Positions 1 to 6,104 of a stretch of 8,601 bases of DNA are shown piece after piece; position 1 is the stretch's first letter; every line of letters begins with the position of its first letter. Origin of the DNA: an uncultured Collinsella sp. GTDB taxonomy: Bacteria; Actinomycetota; Coriobacteriia; Coriobacteriales; Coriobacteriaceae. The stretch covers positions 1 through 8,601 of the forward strand of contig CAUDCB010000080.1 of the NCBI GenBank assembly GCA_958447915.1. The letters run 5' to 3'. Under the pieces are notes generated by a model, which was given only the letters and a program-made list of their open reading frames with translations, searched no databases and was not told where the DNA came from. The position numbers and the translations under genes are program-made.

Positions 1-2
1 AC

Positions 3-1625
3 GTCTGGGGAGAAGAGCAATGGGAGCGTTTCCTCGGCGACATGGAGTTCGTCACGGCCTCGAAGCGGCCCTATTTCCTGGGCTCCATCATCCTGAAGCA
101 GGCCTCCTCCGGCAACACCTGGTCCGAGGTCTCCGAGGTTCGCACCGTCATCGACGGCCAGCAGCGACTCACGACCATGGTCATCTTCTTCAAGGCACTC
201 TGTGCAAAAAACGGCACCAACAATTTGTTTGAGCGAGATTTCGTCCTGGAGACCGGCGATGTCGCCTTGCGGCACGGCAAGTACGACCGGCAGGATTTCG
301 AAAAGGTCGTCAGCGCCACGGGCTGCGAACCCCTCGAGGGCTCCTCGGCCATCGTCCTTGCCTACAACTACTTCCTCAAGAATATCGACCCGGAGAAGGT
401 CGACAGGAACACGATCAAGTCGAACGTCCAGTTCGTCTGCATCGATCTTACCGAGGGTGAGGACGAGCAGCAGATATTCGACACCATCAACTCGCTCGGG
501 GTGCGCCTGACGACGGCGGAGCTCCTTAAGAACTACTTCTTCAACCGCGAGAACGAGCAGGCGTTCAAGGAGTGCTGGGAAGACGTCTTCGAGCCCACGG
601 CTGAGAAGAGGGAGTATTGGGAGCAGGAGATCGTTACCGGGCGCATCAAGCGCACGCTCGTCGACCTCTTCTTCGACGCGTTCCTCCAGATTCTGGTCCA
701 GGACAAGAGGCGTGGCGTCACGACCGAGGACAAGCTCTTCTATTCGCGTACTTCGAACCTCTTCCAGTCCTACAAGGATTTCATCGGCAGGTACTGCAAC
801 GGCGACAAGGTCGAGATTCTCGACAACATGAAGGCGTATGCCGAGGCGTTCGAGTCCACGTTCGACCCTGGCTACTGCGACGCGGACATCCCCTCCGCTT
901 CCGGCGTCGAGCGCCTGAACGTGCTGATATTCGGCCTCAAGAACTCGACGCTCATCCCGTACGTGCTCTACGTTCGAAAGAACGCGGAGTCTTCGAGCGA
1001 GGAATCTAAGATCTACGCCCTGCTTGAGAGCTACATCGTCCGCCGAATGCTGGTTCAGGCGACCACGAAGAACTACAACAGGCTGTTCACCTCGCTGATC
1101 CTGAACGAGGTGAAGGACGCGGAGGCGCTGAGGAAGGCTCTCGAAGCCAATGACGAGGCGACGACGTACATGCCCGGCGACGCCGAGGTTCGAGCGGCAT
1201 TCGAGGAATCGTGTCTGTACAACCTCCAGTCCAAGGGCGTCCTCTATCTGCTGGAAAGCGCCATTCGTCCGGGCATGAGCAGCACGGCCCTGCTCGGGTT
1301 CAACCAGTACACCCTCGAGCACATGATGCCCAAGAAGTGGCGCAACAAATGGGGAGCCCTCGACGATGAGGCTGCCACGCGAAGGGACCGGAAGCTCCTC
1401 ACGCTCGGCAACCTCGCCATCATCACGCATTCGCTCAACGCCTCCATCCGCGATGCCGATTGGCCCACCAAGAAGCAGGGAAAGGGATACAAGGACGGCC
1501 TTGCCCTCTGCGCCGCCGGCCTTGCGACCATGGCCGGCGCCCTAGAGAAGGAGTCTTGGAACGAGGGCGATATCGCCGATCGCGCCGAATGGCTTGCGGA
1601 CAAGGCGTTGGAGGTCTGGCGCTAG
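3..1625 (+). CDS. DUF262-DUF1524 (GmrSD/SspE-like) restriction nuclease, 5' end outside window
   Basis: The open frame runs from the window edge (codons in frame from base 3) to TAG at 1623-1625, giving 540 visible residues. The first visible residues, VWGEEQWERFLGDMEF, are the typical early part of a DUF262 domain, so the ATG at 42 is internal and perhaps 30-50 residues are missing. DUF262 is marked by VIDGQQRLTT (DGQQR at visible residues 51-55, the ParB/Srx-fold NTPase motif) and FDTINSLGVRLTTAELL (from residue 159). The C-terminal DUF1524 HNH-type nuclease is marked by TLEHMMPKKW (His440), LGNL (Asn470), HSLN (Asn479) and a WPTKK lysine. In characterised relatives (GmrSD, SspE) the N-terminal half senses or hydrolyses nucleotide and the C-terminal half cuts modified or invading DNA. 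The key residues look intact. It sits tail to tail with the integrase operon and is probably defence cargo. Target specificity cannot be read from the sequence. Confidence 0.9.
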   Translation, partial: VWGEEQWERFLGDMEFVTASKRPYFLGSIILKQASSGNTWSEVSEVRTVIDGQQRLTTMVIFFKALCAKNGTNNLFERDFVLETGDVALRHGKYDRQDFEKVVSATGCEPLEGSSAIVLAYNYFLKNIDPEKVDRNTIKSNVQFVCIDLTEGEDEQQIFDTINSLGVRLTTAELLKNYFFNRENEQAFKECWEDVFEPTAEKREYWEQEIVTGRIKRTLVDLFFDAFLQILVQDKRRGVTTEDKLFYSRTSNLFQSYKDFIGRYCNGDKVEILDNMKAYAEAFESTFDPGYCDADIPSASGVERLNVLIFGLKNSTLIPYVLYVRKNAESSSEESKIYALLESYIVRRMLVQATTKNYNRLFTSLILNEVKDAEALRKALEANDEATTYMPGDAEVRAAFEESCLYNLQSKGVLYLLESAIRPGMSSTALLGFNQYTLEHMMPKKWRNKWGALDDEAATRRDRKLLTLGNLAIITHSLNASIRDADWPTKKQGKGYKDGLALCAAGLATMAGALEKESWNEGDIADRAEWLADKALEVWR

Positions 1626-1628
1626 GCC

Positions 1629-2054
1629 CTACCTGCGTCCCATCTCGAAGATGCTTGCGGTGTCGGAACCCGCATCGATGACGGATGGAACCGGCTCTTC
1701 CAAAAACGTAGTTCGTGGCGATGTCTCTTCCGTCGGCGCGTCAAGAGGCTCGCCGAGCGCTAGGAAGAACCTCATCACGTGCTCAATTCTCTGTTGCAGG
1801 GACTCGCTCAGCTCGCCGTAGGAGGCCGCCAGCCGCACCTCCTTGGCCAATTCCGCCATCGAGTCCCTCAGTGCCTTCTGCACGCTCACGGAGGGCCTCA
1901 CCTCGACCTGGGTATCGGTGAGCTTGGCGATGATGTAGTCCTGCCTGTTCATGCCGCTCCAGGCTGCCATCTCGCATATGAGCTTGCGCTCCTCGGGCGT
2001 GCAGCGGAACGCCATCGTCTTGCTGCGCTTGCGGGCGCTGTTCTCGCACGGCAT
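1629..2054 (-). CDS. Ribbon-helix-helix protein, MobC-like accessory of the integrase operon
   Basis: 141 residues. The start at 2054 (MPCENSARKRSK) is chosen because GAGGGGG, in the last codons and stop region of the integrase gene, lies a suitable distance upstream, and because upstream in-frame residues are only a shadow of the integrase. Residues 13-46 fit a ribbon-helix-helix fold: a short strand (TMAFRC), a helix starting TPEERKLICEMAAWSG, then MNRQDYIIAKL. This pattern is known from MobC-type mobilisation proteins and small RHH regulators. Residues about 55-100 are predicted helical and may extend dimerisation; the tail from 105 is acidic, Pro/Thr-rich and probably disordered. It is the third gene of the xis-int operon, 5 bp after int. 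No relaxase is visible, so it may be a relaxosome accessory, a DNA-bending partner of Int, or an operon regulator. The fold is fairly secure, the role is not. Confidence 0.72.
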   Translation of the reverse strand: MPCENSARKRSKTMAFRCTPEERKLICEMAAWSGMNRQDYIIAKLTDTQVEVRPSVSVQKALRDSMAELAKEVRLAASYGELSESLQQRIEHVMRFFLALGEPLDAPTEETSPRTTFLEEPVPSVIDAGSDTASIFEMGRR

Positions 2055-2059
2055 CCTTC

Positions 2060-3130
2060 TTACCCCCTCGCCCCGTCGAGCGCGGCGGCCATCTCGTCCT
2101 GCTTCGTGGGGAACAGGTGCGCGTAGCGGTAGGTGATGTCCACCGCCTCGTGGCCCATGCGCTCGGCGATGGCCAGCGCGGAGAAGCCCATCTCTATCAG
2201 CAGGCTCACATGGCTGTGGCGTATGTCGTGTATGCGGATGCGCTTCACGCCCGACGCCTTGCACCCGCGCTCCATCTCGTGGGCCAGGAAGTGCTTGGTC
2301 ACGGCGAACAGGCGCTCGTCGGGGGCGACGTCGTCGCGCATCTCGATGAAGTCCGCCATCTCGTCGCGCAGGAAGGCGGGCATGACGATCGTGCGCACGG
2401 ACTTGGGCGTCTTGGGGTCGGTCACGGTGTCAACGCCGTTGAGGCTCTGGTACGACTTGTTGATGCGCAGCCGCGAGCTCTCCAGCATGAAGTCGGACGG
2501 CGTGAGCGCCAGGAGCTCGCCGCAGCGTATGCCCGTCCAGTAAAGCAGCTCGAAGGCGTGGAATGAGAGAGGCTTGTCCATGACGGCCTCGCTGAACCTC
2601 AGGTACTCGTCCTTGGTCCAGAACTGCATCTCGCCGCCCTTCTTCGAGCCTATCTTGTCGACCCTGCGCACCGGGTTGTCGCTGAGGCCGTAGTAGCGCT
2701 CGGCGTGGTTGAAGATGGCGTTGAGCTGGTTGTTCACTGTGCGCAGGTACGTCGGTGCCCAGGGCTTCCCGTCGGCGTCCCGGTGCTCGGTGAGCTCGTT
2801 TTGCCACCTGATGACGTCGATCGGCCTCACGTCGCACATGCGCATGTCCCCGAAGAACGGCACGAGCTTGTCGTTGATGATGTACTCCTTGGTGATCCAC
2901 GTGTGCTCGCGTATGCGCGGCTTCACCTCGGAGGCGTACACCTCGACGAACTCGGAGAACGTCATGTCCATGGCCCCGCCGTTAAGGCTCTTGAACTGGC
3001 TCTCCCACACTGCGGCCTCCACCTCGGAGGAGAAGCCGCGCTTCGTCTTGTGGCGCTTCGAGCCGCGGGCGTCGCGGTAGTAGCACTGCACGTAGAACGT
3101 GCCGTTGCCGTCGTCCTTGTACACGGGCAT
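2060..3130 (-). CDS. int: Tyrosine recombinase/integrase of the element
   Basis: 356 residues, the normal length for an integrase with an arm-binding domain. Residues 1-45 (MPVYKDDGNGTFYVQCYYRD, then a basic stretch) match the small beta-sheet arm-type DNA-binding domain. Residues 55-145 are the SAM-like core-binding domain, and about 165-350 the catalytic domain. The catalytic set is complete: Arg202 (TGIRCGELLAL), Lys240 (DPKTPKS), His301 and Arg304 (IHDIRHSH), His327 (RMGHEAVD) and nucleophile Tyr336 (TYRYAHLFP). It should catalyse integration and excision at a specific att site. The neighbouring guaA 3' end with its repeats is the obvious candidate. The ATG at 3128-3130 follows the xis stop by one base, and GGAGGT inside the end of xis is its ribosome binding site, so translation is probably coupled. 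It is transcribed with xis and the RHH gene. Confidence 0.95.
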   Translation of the reverse strand: MPVYKDDGNGTFYVQCYYRDARGSKRHKTKRGFSSEVEAAVWESQFKSLNGGAMDMTFSEFVEVYASEVKPRIREHTWITKEYIINDKLVPFFGDMRMCDVRPIDVIRWQNELTEHRDADGKPWAPTYLRTVNNQLNAIFNHAERYYGLSDNPVRRVDKIGSKKGGEMQFWTKDEYLRFSEAVMDKPLSFHAFELLYWTGIRCGELLALTPSDFMLESSRLRINKSYQSLNGVDTVTDPKTPKSVRTIVMPAFLRDEMADFIEMRDDVAPDERLFAVTKHFLAHEMERGCKASGVKRIRIHDIRHSHVSLLIEMGFSALAIAERMGHEAVDITYRYAHLFPTKQDEMAAALDGARG

Positions 3131-3131
3131 G

Positions 3132-3335
3132 TCAGTCCACCTCCGGGAAGTACAGGGCGTCGAAGACGTCGCTTCGAACGCGCCCGCGGATGACCACGCG
3201 CCCGCGCGCCTCCTGCTCGGCGTTTATCTTCCTGATCACCTCGTAGGCGCTGCCTTTCTTGATCCTCAGCAGCTCCGCGACCTCGTCGGCGTCCAGCATG
3301 TGCGGCCTCGGCGTCTTCGCCACCTTCTCGTCCAT
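3132..3335 (-). CDS. Excisionase-like HTH DNA-binding protein
   Basis: 67 residues with a MerR/HTH_17-type winged helix: HMLDADEVAELLRIKKGSAYEVIRKINAE forms the helix-turn-helix (residues 12-40), followed by the wing GRVVIRGRVRSDVFDALYF. This is the pattern of small proteins encoded immediately before integrases in Gram-positive integrative elements, where they act as excisionases (directionality factors) or operon regulators. The ATG at 3335 is preferred over an in-frame TTG at 3350 because GGAGGA at 3344-3339 lies just upstream of it, although the spacing is short (3-4 nt). The stop TGA precedes the integrase ATG by one base. Expression should come from the predicted promoter at 3382-3410, whose spacer contains one GTAC pair, so it is probably held off by the divergent XRE repressor. 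The excisionase role is inferred from family resemblance and position. Confidence 0.82.
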   Translation of the reverse strand: MDEKVAKTPRPHMLDADEVAELLRIKKGSAYEVIRKINAEQEARGRVVIRGRVRSDVFDALYFPEVD

Positions 3336-3352
3336 GGCTCCTCCAATCAATG

Positions 3353-3435
3353 GCGTACGGATACGTACGGTTCACAGATTCAGAGTAAACGTACATATCT
3401 GTACTGTCAATAGAATTGCGTACATTTGCGTACGC
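3353..3435. promoter_or_regulatory. Three paired GTAC operators between xis and the repressor gene
   Basis: GTAC occurs at 3355, 3365, 3391, 3401, 3420 and 3430, forming three pairs, each with exactly 10 bp (one helical turn) from start to start. The pairs are O1 3353-3370 (two CGTACG palindromes), O2 3389-3406 (GTACA-N4-TGTAC inverted repeat) and O3 3418-3435 (GCGTACATTTGCGTACGC). A seventh, single GTAC lies at 3451. O2 fills the spacer of the predicted xis promoter, O3 lies in that of the repressor promoter, and O1 covers the start of the xis transcript. This layout fits cooperative binding by the XRE protein encoded at 3476, shutting off xis-int and tuning itself. The repeats are seen directly; the binding protein is inferred. 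Confidence 0.7.
3382..3410 (-). promoter_or_regulatory. Predicted promoter of the xis-int-RHH operon
   Basis: Reading the minus strand, a perfect TTGACA -35 box (3410-3405) is followed after 17 bp by TACTCT (3387-3382), a weak -10 with 3 of 6 consensus bases. The spacer is almost entirely the GTACA-N4-TGTAC inverted repeat, so a bound repressor would block polymerase. The xis ATG lies about 45-50 nt downstream. Confidence 0.6.
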
Positions 3436-3444
3436 TGATAAGAT
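3416..3444 (+). promoter_or_regulatory. Predicted promoter of the XRE repressor gene
   Basis: TTGCGT (3416-3421), 17 bp, then TAAGAT (3439-3444) gives a moderate sigma-70-type promoter about 30 bp before the repressor ATG. The spacer contains the third GTAC pair (3420-3433), suggesting autoregulation. The box matches are weak (3/6 and 4/6), so this is a position-supported guess. Confidence 0.4.
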
Positions 3445-3475
3445 GTGCTGGTACGTAATTCCAGGAGGAGGGCTC

Positions 3476-3889
3476 ATGTCCGTAGGCGAGAACATAAGGC
3501 GGTACCGCAAGTCGCGCGGCATGACGCAGGCGCAGCTCGCCGAGGCGGTCGGCCTGACCGAGGGGGCCGTGCGCCACTACGAGAGCGGCATCCGCGCCGT
3601 GAAGCCCGAGCTGCTCGAGTCCATCTCCGCGGCGCTCGGCGTGTCCGTCAACGCCCTCAAGGATTACGGCGTCGAGACTGCGGGCGACCTCATGTCGCTT
3701 CTCGTGCGGCTCGAGGACTCCTTCGGCATCGTGCCCGCAGCCGACGGATCGGGCCTCTCCCTGAACCCCAAGGCGCCGCACGCGCCCAAAGCCGCGATGG
3801 CGATCGAGCTGTGGGCCGAGAAGCGCGCGCAGCTCGAGAACGGCGAAATCGACGCCGCCAAGTACGAGGACTGGAAAGCCTCGCTGTAG
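3476..3889 (+). CDS. XRE-family (Cro/CI-like) repressor of the element
   Basis: 137 residues starting at the ATG at 3476, which has a strong ribosome binding site (AGGAGGAGGG) directly upstream. The longer frame back to 3416 has no ribosome binding site and runs through the operators. Residues 5-62 are an HTH_3 domain: IRRYRKSRGMTQAQLAEAVG, then the recognition region LTEGAVRHYESGIRAVKPE and LLESISAALGVSVNALKDYG. The C-terminal part (65-137), with DLMSLLVRLEDSFGIVP and a helical acidic end, is not a peptidase or a domain I can name; it may mediate dimerisation or sense a ligand. Divergent transcription from xis-int, with paired operators between, is the classic layout of an element's maintenance repressor. 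There is no RecA-cleavable LexA/CI-type protease domain, so induction must use another route, such as an antirepressor, a protease or a ligand. Confidence 0.85.
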   Translation: MSVGENIRRYRKSRGMTQAQLAEAVGLTEGAVRHYESGIRAVKPELLESISAALGVSVNALKDYGVETAGDLMSLLVRLEDSFGIVPAADGSGLSLNPKAPHAPKAAMAIELWAEKRAQLENGEIDAAKYEDWKASL

Positions 3890-4197
3890 CGGCTCTCTGC
3901 CTTTTGCAATCAACGCAACCGAATCAGGACGCCAAGCTAGGCGGTGAGCGTTGCGCGTTCCTGCGCATGCTGAGTTTTTACTCCCCATTGCATGCAAAGG
4001 CATTTTCGGCGCACCTGGGGAGTAAACGACGCGGTGGCTTACAGGGCGGCACACGGCATCACACCGCGGCATTTCCCCTGATTACTCCCGTTTTCATTGA
4101 GACGGTGAGATTCTTTACTCCCCATTAACCACCTGGGGAAACGCCGTGCGGAGACCGCAAAAACGCCCATTGAGTTCGATTTGAGTTTCACGGGCCC

Positions 4198-4215
4198 CGA
4201 AACGGCCCCGTTTCG
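4198..4215. repeat. Short perfect hairpin in the att region
   Basis: CGAAACGG (4198-4205) and CCGTTTCG (4208-4215) are perfect inverted copies separated by two bases, flanked by CCCC (4195-4198) and GGGG (4221-4224) that could extend pairing. There is no T-run on either side, so it is not a standard terminator. Its role is unknown; a protein-binding palindrome is possible. Confidence 0.45.
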
Positions 4216-4354
4216 TCCTCGGGGACAAAAACCGCGCGTCTACTCACTTGGGATGAATCCTTACTCCCATTCCTCCGAATACCGCCCAGTGCTTTGCCAT
4301 CTTGAAATACGGGGAGTAAATGGCGAAATCGCAGGTGAAAGGGAGTAAAAAGCC

Positions 4355-4391
4355 AAAGAAAAAGCCTCCGTTCCAACGCGGGAACGGAGGC
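4355..4391 (-). terminator. Rho-independent terminator, reading out of guaA
   Basis: GCCTCCGTTCC (4364-4374) and GGAACGGAGGC (4381-4391) form a perfect 11-bp stem (12 with the flanking A/T pair) around a 6-nt loop. On the minus strand the stem is followed directly by TTTTTCTTT and, a little later, another T5 run. That is a strong intrinsic terminator for leftward transcription, and guaA, ending at 4507 about 115 nt upstream, is the only gene it can serve. On the plus strand the T-run is displaced by about 10 nt, so activity there would be weaker. Confidence 0.85.
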
Positions 4392-4506
4392 TCGATAATC
4401 GGTTTTACTCACCAATATTGCTGGTGGCTTTGCCGTGACCCTCGTACGAAACGAAACTCAGAGGCACAGTGCGGCACTAAAAAGTGCAGGTCAAAGCCCT
4501 ATCGGC

Positions 4507-4518
4507 TTACTCCCACTC
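4507..4518 (-). other. Candidate attachment-site core at the guaA 3' end
   Basis: The last four codons of guaA, GAG TGG GAG TAA, contain the octamer repeated nine times in the adjacent element DNA, and the guaA 3' end is a known insertion hotspot for tyrosine-recombinase islands. A near copy with one mismatch, GAATGGGAGTAA, lies at 4272-4261 and would also encode Glu-Trp-Glu-stop. The partner att site at the far end of the element is outside the window, so the exact core cannot be fixed. Confidence 0.55.
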
Positions 4519-6104
4519 GATCGTCGCAGGCGGCTTGGACGTGATGTCGTAGCAGACGCGGTTGGCACCGGGAACCTCGGCAACGATGCGGCCGGAGATG
4601 CGGGCCAGCACGTCGTAGGGCAGCTTGGCCCAGTCGGCGGTCATGGCATCGCTGGACTCGACGGCACGCAGGATGATCGGGCGCTGATAGGTGCGCTCGT
4701 CGCCCATGACGCCGACGGACTTGATGTCGGGCAGGACCGCAAAGTACTGCCAGCAGCTGTGCTCGGAGTTGCGCTCGCCGGTCTGCTCAAACAGACGCTG
4801 GTTGTAGGCGTCGAGCTCCTCGCGCACGATGGCATCCGCGTTCTTGAGGATCTCGAGCTTCTCCTTATCGACCGCACCGATGATGCGGATGGCCAGACCC
4901 GGGCCCGGGAAAGGCTGGCGGAACACGATATGACCCGGCAGGCCCAGCGCCAGACCAAGCGCGCGGACCTCGTCTTAAAGAAGTGATCGAGCGGCTCGAT
5001 GAGGTCGAAGTGCACGCCCTCGGGGAACGGGATCAGGTTGTGATGGCTCTTGATGGTGGCCGTCTTGCCGCCCGTCTTGCGAGCGCCAGACTCGATGATG
5101 TCGGGGTAGATGGTGCCCTGAGCCAGGTACTTGACCGGCTTGCCATCGGTCTCGAGCTGCTGAGCAACCGCGAAGAACTCTTTCCAGAACTGCGTACCGA
5201 TGATGCGGCGCTTCTCCTCGGGCTCGGTCACGCCGGCCAGAAGCTCGGCATAGCGGTCCTCGGCGTGGACGTGGATAAAGTCAACGTCAAACTGCTTGGT
5301 GAAGACCTCCTCCACCTGCTCGGGCTCGCCCTTGCGCAGCAGACCGTGGTTGATGAACACGCAGGTCATCTGTTTGCCCACGGCGCGGGCGCCCAGCGCA
5401 GCCACGACGGAGGAGTCGACGCCACCGGACAGGGCCAGAATCACGCGGTCGTCGCCGACCTTCTCGCGGAACTCGGCCGTCATGGTCTCGACCAGGTTAT
5501 CCATGCTCCAGTTGGGCTCCAGGCCGCAGATCTCAAACAGGAAGTTGCTCAGCAGCTGCTGACCGTACTCGGAGTGCTTGACCTCGGGGTGGAACTGCGT
5601 GGTGAAAATCTTGCGCTCGGGGCACTCCATGGCGGCAACCGGGCACACGTCGGTGCTGGCGGTAACGGTAAAGCCCTCGGGCACCTCGGAAACGGCGTCG
5701 CGGTGGCTCATCCACACGGTCTGCTCCATAGGCGTGGAGTTAAAGAGCTTTGCGCCGGCCGTGCGCGTAATGGTTGCGCGGCCGTACTCGCCCACCTCGG
5801 AGTGACCGACCTTGCCGCCGAGCGTCACGGCCGTGATCTGATGGCCGTAGCAAAAGCCCAGGACGGGAAGACCCAGGTCAAAGATGGCAGGATCGATGGA
5901 CGGAGCGTCCTCGGCGTACACGGAGGCCGGGCCGCCAGAAAGGATGAGCGCAGAGGCGTTCATCTCGCGAATCTCATCGGCTGAAATATCGCAGGGAACG
6001 ATCTCGGAGTACACGTTGAGGTCGCGGACGCGACGGGCAATGAGCTGACCGTACTGCGCACCAAAGTCGAGTACGAGGACCTTTGCGGAAGCCTTTTGAT
6101 CCAT
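4507..6104 (-). pseudogene. guaA: GMP synthase (glutamine-hydrolysing), interrupted by a one-base frameshift
   Basis: GuaA converts XMP to GMP with ATP and glutamine, the last step of cytosolic guanine nucleotide synthesis. The start at 6104 (MDQKASAKVLVLDFGAQYGQ) is preceded by AGAGGGGG; upstream in-frame sequence is not conserved. The glutaminase domain (about 8-195) has Cys85 in GFCYGHQ and His172/Glu174 in QFHPEV. The PP-loop ATPase has SGGVDSS at 226-232. After LDHFFK (Lys377, codon 4976-4974) the frame breaks: a G expected before ACGAG is missing, so DEVRALGLALGLPGHIVFRQ continues in another frame through PFPGPGLAIRI to ATIEWE-stop at 4507. Restoring one base gives 532 residues, the usual length. 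As written, the protein would lose most of its C-terminal dimerisation and XMP-binding domain. The gene is otherwise perfectly preserved, so a very recent mutation or a sequencing error is likely. Confidence 0.93.

Larger units (their letters stand above)
3977..4413. repeat. Array of nine (G/T)GGAGTAA repeats, possible integrase arm sites or att remnants
   Basis: Copies, written as GGGAGTAA or variants: 3986-3978 (-), 4017-4025 (+), 4089-4082 (-), 4123-4115 (-), 4247-4241 (-, GTGAGTA), 4268-4261 (-), 4311-4319 (+), 4341-4348 (+), 4411-4404 (-, GTGAGTAA). Copies one and four share the 13-mer TTTACTCCCCATT (3977-3989 and 4114-4126), and CACCTGGGGA recurs at 4012-4021 and 4130-4139. Several face each other as inverted pairs: TTTACTCCCC/GGGGAGTAAA at 3977 and 4017, TTACTCCC/GGGAGTAA at 4261 and 4312, and GGGAGTAAAA/TTTTACTCAC at 4341 and 4403. 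The same octamer ends guaA. An octamer should occur about 0.01-0.02 times by chance in this length. Integrase arm-type sites are the leading explanation. Confidence 0.7.
3890..4506. other. Gene-free att-region between the repressor gene and guaA
   Basis: I find no convincing gene in this 617-bp stretch. The open frames here run through the repeats and the terminator hairpin and lack ribosome binding sites or recognisable domains. It holds the GGGAGTAA repeat array (3977-4413), a palindromic hairpin (4198-4215, arms CGAAACGG), a strong terminator for the minus strand (4355-4391), and about 90 bp (4414-4506) without clear signals apart from a weak GCACT/AGTGC hairpin. Its lower GC and position between an integrase module and guaA suggest attachment-site arm DNA, possibly with debris from earlier integrations. 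Confidence 0.6.

Noticed and set aside
1629..2264. Longer version of the RHH protein starting at 2264
   Set aside because: The extra N-terminal residues are the out-of-frame shadow of the integrase catalytic end; the ATG at 2054 has a proper ribosome binding site.
3336..3475. A tRNA or small RNA gene as the integration target
   Set aside because: No cloverleaf or tRNA 3' end is seen here or in 3890-4506; the guaA 3' end is the better supported target.
3407..4072. Minus-strand open frame of 221 codons opposite the repressor
   Set aside because: It overlaps the clear XRE gene and the operators and has no motif or ribosome binding site; it is an antisense shadow.
3977..4413. A possible CRISPR-like repeat array
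   Set aside because: The repeat unit is only 8-13 bp, spacing is irregular (about 30 to 120 bp) and copies point both ways, so it does not fit CRISPR.
4188..4415. Minus-strand open frame of 75 codons in the att region
   Set aside because: It runs straight through the terminator hairpin and several octamer repeats, starts with GTG inside a repeat, has no ribosome binding site and no recognisable domain.
4983..5984. Long plus-strand open frame (333 codons) opposite guaA
   Set aside because: It mirrors guaA on the other strand, as expected in GC-rich DNA, and its translation is Leu/Ala/Gly/His-rich with no domain.
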